A program made the position numbers and the translations under genes. Source: Nocardioides sp. URHA0020 (GTDB lineage: Bacteria; Actinomycetota; Actinomycetes; Propionibacteriales; Nocardioidaceae). From it: a DNA stretch of 64,000 nucleotides. A model generated the notes under the pieces. That model ran no database searches and had not been told where the DNA came from. It saw nothing but the letters and a program-made list of their open reading frames with translations. How positions within the stretch are numbered: the stretch's first letter is position 1; every line of letters begins with the position of its first letter. The stretch spans positions 115,106 to 179,105 of the forward strand of contig NZ_KK211165.1 in NCBI RefSeq assembly GCF_000620705.1. Direction: 5' to 3'. Positions 8,101 to 15,032 of this stretch are shown here, one piece after another.

Positions 8101-10912
8101 CGAGCCGGGCTACCGCAAGATCCAGGTCAAGCCGGCCGTCGGCGGCGGGCTCACCCACGGGTCCGGTCACTACGACTCGGTGTACGGCGCGATCGACACC
8201 GACTGGAGCACGACCGGGGACGACCTGTCCCTCGAGGTCGAGGTCCCGGTCAACACCACGGCCGAGGTCGTGGTGCCGGCCGGCAACCAGTACGCCGTCA
8301 CCGAGGGCGGCCACCTGCTGGCCGACGTCGACGGCGTGACCGACGTGGCCGCGGTCGACGGCTCGGTCACCGTCACCGTCGGGTCCGGTCACTACGAGTT
8401 CGAGGTCACGGCCGCCAACGAGCGGCTGGGGGCGATCATCGGGTCCATCGACGCGGTGCGGGCGCACCTCGACGACCTGGTGGACAGCGACGACCTGGAG
8501 GCCTCCGACGCCGAGCACCTGGACGGCGGCCTGGCCGGCGTCCGCGGCGACGTCAGCTCCGCGCTGCTCGCCGTCCTGGCCGGCGACCCGGCCACCGGCG
8601 ACCTGCAGGACGCCCTCGCCGGCGTGCAGGCGCTGCGTGGCTGGCTGGCGGGCTCGGACGTCGACCAGGCGGTCCGGACCGACCTGCACGGTCGGCTCGC
8701 GCAGATCGAGGCGCAGGCGGTGCGGGCGCTGACCGTGAGCCTGGGCATCCAGGTCGCACTGCCGCCGGTCTCCGGCTCCGTCCTGCCGGGCACGACCGTG
8801 ACCGGCACGGTCGACGTGACCAACAACGGCACCGGACCGGTCACCGGTCTCGAGGCCGCGGTCTCGGTCGACGGCTGGGGCACCCGGACCGCCACCCGCG
8901 CCAGCCTCGCCGTCGGCGAGACCGCGCAGCTGCCGATCAGCTTCGAGGTGCCGAAGCACCAGCTGCCCGGTGGGTACGACGCCGCCCTGTCGCTGACCTT
9001 CACGGTCGGTGGTCAGGAGCTCACGCTCACCGACACCACGGCCGACTGGGCCGCGGTCGTCTCGGGACTCACGATCGGGTCGGTCACGGCCACGATGGGT
9101 GAGGGCGACCCGACCGAGCACGCCACGGTGAAGGTGCCGGTCACCAACGAGGGCACCACCGACATCACCGGGCACGTCGTGGTCACGCTGCCGACCGGGT
9201 GGAAGTCGGTCCCGTCGGACCGGGTGACCGTCCCGGCCGGTGGCACCGTCACCGCCGATGTGCCGGTCGTGGTCCCGCTGGACTTCGTGGCCGGTGCGGT
9301 CGCGGCCGAGGTGGAGCTGCGACGAGCCGGTGCCCGTCTGGTCACGACCGACGCCGAGCCGGTGTTCGCGCTGGCGACGCCGCCGACCGGCACCGTGGTC
9401 GACCACGTCGACTTCGGCGACACGGCCTCGGAGAGCGCGCACGACATCCAGGCGTCGGCCAGCAGCGGCACCAACACGGAGGCGGGGCTCACCCGTCGCT
9501 ACGCCAACTCGGCCAGCCCGGGTGCGTGGTACTCGGCCACGGTCGACGTGACACCGGACCAGCCGTTCGTCCTCCGGGCCGTCGAGACCTTCGACGGCGC
9601 GCGGACGAAGAAGTACCACGTCTACGTGGACGGCACGCTGGTCAAGACCCAGCTGGTGCCGCGCACCGAGACCGGCACGGGCACCAAGGTCTACGACCTC
9701 CTGGTCGACGACCCCGCCGTCCTGGCCAACGACGGCAACGTCCGGGTCAAGTTCGAGTACCCGACCGACGCGAGCGGGTTCTACGACCCCTCGATCGCGG
9801 ACCTGTGGGTGCTGCCGGTCGCCGGCGACACCCAGGCTCCCGACGTCTCCGCTCTCGCGGTGTCCGGCACGGTCGGCGACGACGGCTGGTACCGCAGCGA
9901 CGTGGCGGTGGCCGTGTCCGCGGCCGACAACCGCGACGACGCCCCGCTGGTCGAGACCGGTGACGGCGAGACGTGGCAGGAGTACGTCGGACCGGTGACC
10001 GTCTCGGGTGAGGGCAAGCACGAGCTGTCCTACCGGGCGAGCGATGCCGCGGAGAACACGTCGGGCAGCAGGACGCTGCCCGTCTGGATCGACCAGACAG
10101 CGCCGCAGACGACGCTGACGGCCACCCGCGGTGCGGGAGTCGCCGGTGCGGACTCCGCGACGCTGGCCCTCACGGCGACCGACGCCCTCAGCGGCGTGGC
10201 GCGGACGGCGTACCGCATCGACGGTGGCGACTGGGCCACGGTGGGCGCCGAGAAGATCACGGTGCAGGGCTTCGGCGAGCACGTGGTCGACTTCGCCTCG
10301 ACCGACGTGGCGGGCAACCCCGAGGTGGTCCACCAGCAGGTCGTCGACCTGTCCGACGTCGACACCGTGCAGGCGCTGGTCGCTCCCCAGGTCACCGGGA
10401 CCGCGAGGTACGGCGGCACGCTGAAGGCGACGAGCGGGTCCTGGAACACCAAGGGCCTGACCTTCACCTACCAGTGGCTGCGCGACGGCCGGTCGATCTC
10501 GGGTGCGCGCACGACGGCCTACCGGCTGGGCGCGTCGGACGTGGGCGAGCGGATCTCGGTGCGGGTGACCGCGACGAAGGCCGGAAGGGCGCCCGGCACG
10601 GCGGTCTCGGCGGCCACGGCCCCCGTGGCCAAGGCGACCTCGTCGACCCGTCTCACGGTCAACAGGACCACGGTGAAGAAGGGCAAGCCCGTCCGGGTGG
10701 GCGTCACCGTGGTCTCGACCCCGCGGGCGACCGGCAAGGTCGTGGTCCGCGTCGACGGCAGGGCGGTCCGCACCGTCACGCTCTCGGGCGGCAGGGCAGC
10801 GGTCGACGTCGTGGTCAGGAGCAAGGGGACGCACCAGGTCACGGCCGGGTACGCCGGGTCCTCCGTGGTCGCCGGCTCCACGTCGGCGGCCAGGACGATC
10901 CGCGTGCGCTGA
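5108..10912 (+). CDS. Secreted multidomain GH78 alpha-L-rhamnosidase
   Basis: The protein has 1934 residues. The ATG at 5108 follows AAGGAAG at good spacing and is preferred over the in-frame ATG at 5012, because the signal peptide (RVRLVAPVMALAAGLSLSVP..., cleavage near residue 45) then sits at the N-terminus. Domain order: Fn3-like domain (~50-155), LamG-like insert (~160-345), GH78 beta domains, and the (alpha/alpha)6 barrel with the general-acid motif PARDERLGW (E692) and the GATTMWERW region (E949/E957, general base candidates). A C-terminal beta domain follows, then a helical segment (~1110-1210), NEW3-like Ig modules, and several bacterial Ig-like repeats ending SAARTIRVR. The enzyme should release L-rhamnose from glycans outside the cell. 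The long Ig tail suggests wall or substrate contact. Confidence 0.9.
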   Translation: MSSAPRTRARARVRLVAPVMALAAGLSLSVPAVLVSSSAVAAAAPAPAALTVTGLQTNGRTEPLGIPGAAPSLGWRSQSTARGVVQSAYQVRVASSEDALADADVWDSGKVDSDEQADVEYGGPDLTSGTRYVWQVKVWDGAGEASAWSEPATFETGLLDAGDWDGSDWIGKSAGGEIDRWADYTADIDFDLDQQAIGVFVRAKDTANAYMWQISTADGTGVPKFRPHKRVGNSYQLLGSLPITSMSSAQLLEGTHRLSVTVDGSTITTVLDGTQIDQRTDATFTKGFVGFRQDFANDIDESADIKAVKVTAKNGDVLLDTDFTDGNPFTGGTVTAQGLHVADRKDVLWRSPDANKPLLRKEFTTEPGKTIESARVYASAHGVYELELNGDKVGDQFLAPGSTDYRKRIQSQTYDITDQVRAGDNAIGAELGDGWWAGKVGMWGPGMFGSSLGLIAQVRIDYTDGTQQVVGTDDSWTSHFGPYAAADNIDGETYDANAEQPGWDQPAFDDADWHQVTVAGSDTAKLVPQPDEPVRVTGERPALTRVASPGVANGYIYDLGQNMVGVARMRISGTAGQTVKFRYAEELRANGAFYVGNLRAAKVTDYYTFKESGTVEYTPKFTQHGFRYIEISGAATPPETGDVTGVVWGSDLTATGDLQTSDAMLNQLVSNISWGQRGNFLSIPTDTPARDERLGWTGDINVFAPTASYLRDTRAFLSKWTTDLRDSAYDDGNLPGIAPSVPTIDLGSGLGWSDSAITVPYASFHAQGDRAIVRQNYAAMQKFFAFVRTGAGADLIDSARGNWNDWLNLDDNTGVDVLGTAYYAEDARMLSEMAAAIGEDDDAAEYAALSGQIRDAFTAKLVAADGTVDGNSQTAYAMALGMDLVTDPALRAKVAQRFVAKLKTSDYHLTTGFLGTPWLLPALTSIDRTDLAYTMILKKDYPSWGYEIEHGATTMWERWNSIGPDGSFGDEGMNSFNHYAYGAVGDWMYQNIGAIKALEPGYRKIQVKPAVGGGLTHGSGHYDSVYGAIDTDWSTTGDDLSLEVEVPVNTTAEVVVPAGNQYAVTEGGHLLADVDGVTDVAAVDGSVTVTVGSGHYEFEVTAANERLGAIIGSIDAVRAHLDDLVDSDDLEASDAEHLDGGLAGVRGDVSSALLAVLAGDPATGDLQDALAGVQALRGWLAGSDVDQAVRTDLHGRLAQIEAQAVRALTVSLGIQVALPPVSGSVLPGTTVTGTVDVTNNGTGPVTGLEAAVSVDGWGTRTATRASLAVGETAQLPISFEVPKHQLPGGYDAALSLTFTVGGQELTLTDTTADWAAVVSGLTIGSVTATMGEGDPTEHATVKVPVTNEGTTDITGHVVVTLPTGWKSVPSDRVTVPAGGTVTADVPVVVPLDFVAGAVAAEVELRRAGARLVTTDAEPVFALATPPTGTVVDHVDFGDTASESAHDIQASASSGTNTEAGLTRRYANSASPGAWYSATVDVTPDQPFVLRAVETFDGARTKKYHVYVDGTLVKTQLVPRTETGTGTKVYDLLVDDPAVLANDGNVRVKFEYPTDASGFYDPSIADLWVLPVAGDTQAPDVSALAVSGTVGDDGWYRSDVAVAVSAADNRDDAPLVETGDGETWQEYVGPVTVSGEGKHELSYRASDAAENTSGSRTLPVWIDQTAPQTTLTATRGAGVAGADSATLALTATDALSGVARTAYRIDGGDWATVGAEKITVQGFGEHVVDFASTDVAGNPEVVHQQVVDLSDVDTVQALVAPQVTGTARYGGTLKATSGSWNTKGLTFTYQWLRDGRSISGARTTAYRLGASDVGERISVRVTATKAGRAPGTAVSAATAPVAKATSSTRLTVNRTTVKKGKPVRVGVTVVSTPRATGKVVVRVDGRAVRTVTLSGGRAAVDVVVRSKGTHQVTAGYAGSSVVAGSTSAARTIRVR

Positions 10913-10924
10913 CCGACCTGCTCC

Positions 10925-10965
10925 CGAGCCCGGAGAGGTGACCCTGCGTCACGTCTCCGGGCTCG
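10925..10965. terminator. Hairpin terminator after rhamnosidase gene
   Basis: CGAGCCCGGAGA pairs with TCTCCGGGCTCG, and inside this GTGAC pairs with GTCAC around a CCTGC loop. The long GC-rich stem begins 12 bp after the stop codon and ends 16 bp before the next start. It has no clear U-tract, as is common in high-GC actinobacteria. Confidence 0.6.
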
Positions 10966-10981
10966 GCTCGTTGGATCGGGT

Positions 10982-12898
10982 GTGAACCCGATCCGCAGCA
11001 CCGTCCTGACCCTGGTCTCGGCCCTCGCGCTCTCGTCCGTCGTGGCGGTCTCCACGCCGGCGCACGCCGCTCCCGCGTCGGCGTCCGTGCCGACGTCGGC
11101 CCGGTCGTCCGCCCTGTCGTCGGCCCGGGCCGCTGGGTGGCAGCCGCGTCCCGCGTCGTACCCCGCCACGGTCACCGAGAAGGACGTCGCGATCCCGATG
11201 TCCGACGGCACGGTGCTGCGCGGCGACGTGGTGCGCCCGGCCCACACCAACGGCACCGCGGTGGCCAGGCGGTTCCCGGTGATCATCACGATCACGGCGT
11301 ACAACAAGACCGTGCTCGGCTCCGGTGGCGGGCTCTCCGGCCAGCCGTCCGCGCCCGACTACCTGGTCCAGCGCGGCTACGTCCACCTGACCGTCGACGC
11401 GCGGGGGACCGGCAGCTCGGAGGGTCGGTGGGCGGCGTTCAGCCGACGTGAGGACAAGGACGCAGGCGAGATCGTGGAGTGGGCGCACTCCAGCAGGCGG
11501 CCGTGGAGCGACGGTCGGATCGGCATGAACGGCCCGTCCTACATGGGGATCAGCCAGATCTTCGCCGCCGGGGCGCGCCCGGCCGGGCTCCGGGCGATCT
11601 TCCCGCAGGTGCCCGCCGCGGACGTCTACCGCGACGTCGTCGCCTCCGGCGGTCAGGTCGACGTCGGCTTCATCCCGCTGTGGCTCGGCCTGGTCACCTC
11701 CACCGGAGTCCTGCCCCCGGCGGTCGCCGCGACCGACCCGCAGTCCGGCTTCGGAGCCCTGATCGACCACCTCGCGGCCGCCGGCACCTTCACGCTGCCG
11801 CTGCTGCTCGACGCGGTGGCCGGCGGGGACTCGGCGTACGACGGCACCTTCTACCGCGACCGGTCGCCGTCGCGCGTGATCGGCAGGGTCAACGTGCCGA
11901 CGTTCCTGATCGGGGGCGAGTACGACCTCTTCCAGCGCGGCACCCCGCTGCTCTTCGAGGACCTGCAGAGGCGCGGCGTGCCGACCAAGATGATCATCGG
12001 TCCCTGGGACCACCTCGAGGGCTCGTCGGGCGCCGGGGTCGGCCAGGCAGGTCACGGCAGCCTGAGTGAGCTGCAGCTGCGGTGGTTCGACCGCTACGTG
12101 CGCGGCGTCGAGGACGCCACGCTCGACGCCGACATCCCGCCGATCACCTACTACGAGCAGGGCAGCGGTCGCTGGACCAAGGCGCGGCGCTGGGTCGGTG
12201 ACCAGCACGCCGCGTCGTACCGGCTCTCGGGCTCCGCCACCGCCGGTGGCGGGCACGGCGTGCTGACCGCCGGCCGCGCCGCAGCCGGCACGGCGTACGT
12301 CCCGCCGGTCCCGGTCTCCGGGCTGTGCACCCGCTCGACCAACCAGTGGACCGCGGGCGTCCCGGAGGCGGCGCTCGCCGACCTCCCGTGCTGGAGCGAC
12401 AACGCGGCCAACGACCGGACCGGCATCGTCTACGAGACGGCGCCGCTGACGAGCGCGACGCGGCTGCGCGGTCCGATCAACGCCCGGCTCTACGCCTCCA
12501 GCGTGAGCGGTGACGGGATGCTGTCGGTCTCGGTGTCCGACGTGGCGCCCGACGGGAAGGTCAGCCGGCTGACCGGCGGCTGGCAGGTCGTCTCGCAGCG
12601 CGCGCTCGACCGGACCCGCACGCGCTACCTCGACGGCCAGGTCCTCCAGCCGTTCCACCCCTTCACCCGGTCGTCCAAGAGACCGCTGACCCGTGGCCAG
12701 GTCGCCCCGGTCGACGTCGAGGTCTTCCCGACCTCCGCGCAGATCGGGAAGGGCCACCGGCTGCGGATCGCCGTCCAGGCGTACGACGTGCCCCACCTGC
12801 TCCCGACCGTCCCCGACCTGCCCGGGACGCTGACCGGGCTGACGATCCACAGCTCGGCGGCGTACCCGTCGGTGCTCACGATCCCGGCGCTGGGCTGA
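10982..12898 (+). CDS. Secreted CocE/NonD-type X-Pro dipeptidyl-peptidase-like hydrolase
   Basis: This 638-residue protein starts at GTG 10982 with a signal peptide ending near AHAA. The alpha/beta-hydrolase fold carries GMNGPSYMGIS with nucleophile S186, GGEYDLFQRG with D315 and GPWDHLEG with H344, a complete triad. The C-terminal beta-sandwich (PINARLYASS ... VDVEVFPTSAQIGKGHRLRIAV) is the jelly-roll domain of the CocE/X-Pro family. Members cleave esters or N-terminal Xaa-Pro dipeptides; the substrate here is unknown. The 3' end overlaps the convergent MarR gene by 23 bp. Confidence 0.85.
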   Translation: MNPIRSTVLTLVSALALSSVVAVSTPAHAAPASASVPTSARSSALSSARAAGWQPRPASYPATVTEKDVAIPMSDGTVLRGDVVRPAHTNGTAVARRFPVIITITAYNKTVLGSGGGLSGQPSAPDYLVQRGYVHLTVDARGTGSSEGRWAAFSRREDKDAGEIVEWAHSSRRPWSDGRIGMNGPSYMGISQIFAAGARPAGLRAIFPQVPAADVYRDVVASGGQVDVGFIPLWLGLVTSTGVLPPAVAATDPQSGFGALIDHLAAAGTFTLPLLLDAVAGGDSAYDGTFYRDRSPSRVIGRVNVPTFLIGGEYDLFQRGTPLLFEDLQRRGVPTKMIIGPWDHLEGSSGAGVGQAGHGSLSELQLRWFDRYVRGVEDATLDADIPPITYYEQGSGRWTKARRWVGDQHAASYRLSGSATAGGGHGVLTAGRAAAGTAYVPPVPVSGLCTRSTNQWTAGVPEAALADLPCWSDNAANDRTGIVYETAPLTSATRLRGPINARLYASSVSGDGMLSVSVSDVAPDGKVSRLTGGWQVVSQRALDRTRTRYLDGQVLQPFHPFTRSSKRPLTRGQVAPVDVEVFPTSAQIGKGHRLRIAVQAYDVPHLLPTVPDLPGTLTGLTIHSSAAYPSVLTIPALG

Positions 12899-13310
12899 TC
12901 TTCCGCAGCAGCCTCAGCAGGCTCTCCCGGTCCCGGGCCGGGAGAGCCTGCGCGAGGTGACGGCGTACGGCGTCCGCATGCACCGGCCGTGCGCGGTGCA
13001 GGGCCGCGCGGCCCATGGTGGTGAGGCGCACGTCGACACCCCCGGGCACGTCCGCGCGGTCGACGAGCCCCCGCTCCTGCATCCGCCGGAGGTGGTGGGA
13101 GAGGCGGCTGCGGTGCCACCCCGTCGCCGCCGCCAGCTCGCTCTGCCGCAGTCGTCCCGAGCCGAGGTCGTGGAGACGTGTCAACACCGTGAGGTCGGGC
13201 TCGGAGAGCCCGGTCTCCTGGGCCACATCCGTGCTGACCTGCGCCAACACCTCGCTCGCGGCGAGCCACGCCTGCCAGAGCTCGGCCTCGGAGTCGGTCA
13301 GCGGATCCAT
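12876..13310 (-). CDS. MarR-family transcriptional regulator
   Basis: The 144-residue protein has a winged helix: TVLTRLHDL, the recognition region QSELAAATGWHRSRLSHHLRRM, and the wing DRADVPGGVDVRLTTMG. It is divergent from a DinB-like gene. The shared 73-bp gap contains an 8-bp inverted repeat (13328-13349), a likely autoregulatory operator. No redox cysteine is seen, so the ligand is unknown. Confidence 0.85.
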   Translation of the reverse strand: MDPLTDSEAELWQAWLAASEVLAQVSTDVAQETGLSEPDLTVLTRLHDLGSGRLRQSELAAATGWHRSRLSHHLRRMQERGLVDRADVPGGVDVRLTTMGRAALHRARPVHADAVRRHLAQALPARDRESLLRLLRKISPAPGS

Positions 13311-13327
13311 GGGGCCAGCCTAGGGGC

Positions 13328-13349
13328 CGATGTTGTCGTGGCAACATCG
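13328..13349. promoter_or_regulatory. Inverted repeat, probable MarR operator
   Basis: CGATGTTG-TCGTGG-CAACATCG is a perfect 8-bp dyad in the divergent intergenic region. It lies 17 bp from the MarR start and 34 bp from the DinB-like start, and its size fits one MarR dimer. Confidence 0.65.
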
Positions 13350-13383
13350 ATGAGTCTCCGGGCCCGGGCTGGTCGGTGTTGAC

Positions 13384-13962
13384 ATGGCCACCCTCGACTT
13401 CCGTCCTGCCACGCACGCCGTGGCCGCCGTCCTCGGCGGCATCCGCGACGACCAGCTGGGTCGCCCGACCCCGTGTCCGGGCCTCACGCTCGCGGACCTG
13501 CTCGACCACCTGAGCGGCCTCTCGCTGGCGTTCACGCTGGCCGCGACCAAGGAGCCCGTCCCCGGCGGTGGCCAGGCCTCCGCCGAGGGCTCGCGGCTGC
13601 CGCCCTCGTGGCGCTCCGAGATCCCGACAGCGCTCGACCGGCTCGCCGCGGCCTGGAGCGACCCCACGGCGTACGACGGCCTCACCATGGCCGGCCCGGT
13701 GGAGATGCCGGCCGAGATCGCGGCCCTGGTCGCCCTCGACGAGGTGGTCGTCCACGGCTGGGACCTGGCCCGCGCCACGGACCAGCCCTACGGGCCCGAC
13801 GACGCGGTGGTGCTGGCCTGCCTGGGCTTCGCGTCGAGCTTCGAGGTGCCGCCCGACGCCGGCGCCGGGCCCTTCGGCCCGCCCGTCCCGGTCCCCGACT
13901 CCGCGTCTCCTCTCGATCGCCTGATGGGCGCCACCGGACGCGACCCGGGCTGGACTTCCTGA
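13384..13962 (+). CDS. TIGR03086-type DinB-like/mycothiol-dependent maleylpyruvate isomerase family protein
   Basis: This 192-residue protein has the N-terminal helix PTPCPGLTLADLLDHLSG and the motif LDEVVVHGWDLARAT. Both mark the actinobacterial MDMPI_N/TIGR03086 metal-binding group, with likely metal ligands in the DHL and VHGWD histidines. Many such enzymes act on mycothiol conjugates in detoxification. It is probably controlled by the divergent MarR regulator. The reaction cannot be assigned. Confidence 0.75.
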   Translation: MATLDFRPATHAVAAVLGGIRDDQLGRPTPCPGLTLADLLDHLSGLSLAFTLAATKEPVPGGGQASAEGSRLPPSWRSEIPTALDRLAAAWSDPTAYDGLTMAGPVEMPAEIAALVALDEVVVHGWDLARATDQPYGPDDAVVLACLGFASSFEVPPDAGAGPFGPPVPVPDSASPLDRLMGATGRDPGWTS

Positions 13963-14012
13963 CGGTCCACCTGATTTCGTCGCGACCGAGCCCCTCCGGT
14001 AGCCTCTCCGGC

Positions 14013-14102
14013 GGTGGCGTGTCCGAGCGGCCGAAGGTGCAACACTCGAAATGTTGTGTGGGGTCAAACCCACCGTGGGTTCAAATCCCACCGCCACCGC
14101 CA
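14013..14102 (+). tRNA. tRNA-Ser(CGA), CCA encoded
   Basis: Acceptor arms GGTGGCG and CGCCACC pair. The anticodon stem CAACA/TGTTG encloses loop CTCGAAA, giving anticodon CGA. A long variable arm, typical of tRNA-Ser, precedes the T-arm GTGGG-TTCAAAT-CCCAC. The CCA end is encoded at 14100-14102. Confidence 0.95.
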
Positions 14103-14141
14103 TGAGGTGCCGACGAGAGTCAGCACCCAGCAGTGACGAAG

Positions 14142-14168
14142 CCCCTCCAGGACCCGGTCCCGGAGGGG
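14142..14168. terminator. Terminator hairpin after tRNA-Ser
   Basis: CCCCTCC-A-GGAC pairs with GTCC-C-GGAGGGG around a 3-base loop and is followed by TTTCG, 40 bp beyond the tRNA end. Confidence 0.65.
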
Positions 14169-14326
14169 TTTCGACCGTTCTGGGCACCGCCCTCCTGAGC
14201 TCGGCAGCGAGGTGTTTCCTCGAAGCCCCCTGCCGGCCGCAGGACTCGGGCACAGTGGTCGGTGGCGGAGCCGCTTGGGGCGCCAGCTCGTCCAGGGGGT
14301 AGCCGCCGAGGACGCCAGGGGGAGAC

Positions 14327-14947
14327 ATGATGGACCGAGACGGAGACCTCGCCGCGGACGCGGGTGCCCGTCGGGGCCCGGACGAGGTGCCCGCGGGCAC
14401 CCCACCGGTCGACGACATCATCCGGGGCACCCGCGTCGCACGCCGACGCAAGCGGACCGCCGGCCTCCTCGGCCTCGCCGTGGCTCTCGCGTGTGCCGCG
14501 GTCATCCAGCAGGCGGCGACCCGAGACCACGGAGCCGGAGCCGGCGCTCAGGTGGCCGCGACACCGCTCGACCTGCCCACGTCCGGCTGGTCGTCTGGAG
14601 ACCCCGCCATGACGGCCGCTGCCGGCGGCACCCTGGCCGTCGACGAAGACGGTTGCGTCTACCTCGCCGGGGCCGCTGACCTGCAGGCCCTGACGCGTGC
14701 AGGATCTGCGGACCAGGAGCGACGGCGCTCGTACTGGGTCTGGCCGGCCGGGTACACCGCCACCGTCGACGGAGACGCTCGGCTGACCATCTACTCGTAC
14801 GGGTCCGTCGTGGCCCACGGCGGCGACGTCGTCGAGGTCGGCGGTGCCAGCACCTACGTGAGCGCTGGAACGGCAGACCCGTGCCTGCCGAAGCCCGGCA
14901 CCGACGAGGTCTTCATCGTCATGTCCTCCGTGCGCGTGGCACCGTAG
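14327..14947 (+). CDS. Hypothetical single-pass membrane protein
   Basis: The 206-residue protein has a ~45-residue cytoplasmic region rich in charged residues (ending RVARRRKRT), then one membrane helix (AGLLGLAVALACAAVI), then an exported beta-rich domain containing GGTLAVDEDGCVYL and two cysteines. This layout resembles membrane-anchored proteins of actinobacteria with a short cytoplasmic tail, but I do not recognise a family. GGGGGA precedes the ATG. Confidence 0.55.
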   Translation: MMDRDGDLAADAGARRGPDEVPAGTPPVDDIIRGTRVARRRKRTAGLLGLAVALACAAVIQQAATRDHGAGAGAQVAATPLDLPTSGWSSGDPAMTAAAGGTLAVDEDGCVYLAGAADLQALTRAGSADQERRRSYWVWPAGYTATVDGDARLTIYSYGSVVAHGGDVVEVGGASTYVSAGTADPCLPKPGTDEVFIVMSSVRVAP

Positions 14948-15032
14948 CGGCGCCAGCCACGCACTCGCGGGTGACGCGTGAGCGACCCTCGACGACCTCC
15001 AGGCGAACGAGACACCTGGGGACCTTCCGCTG

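Noticed and set aside
5078..10834. 1918-residue minus-strand ORF antisense to the rhamnosidase
   Set aside because: Composition is Val/Gly/Arg-rich shadow sequence with no motifs; the plus-strand frame has a full GH78 architecture.
14013..14947. Integrated element at tRNA-Ser(CGA)
   Set aside because: No integrase, no repeated tRNA 3' end downstream, and flanking genes have ordinary composition.
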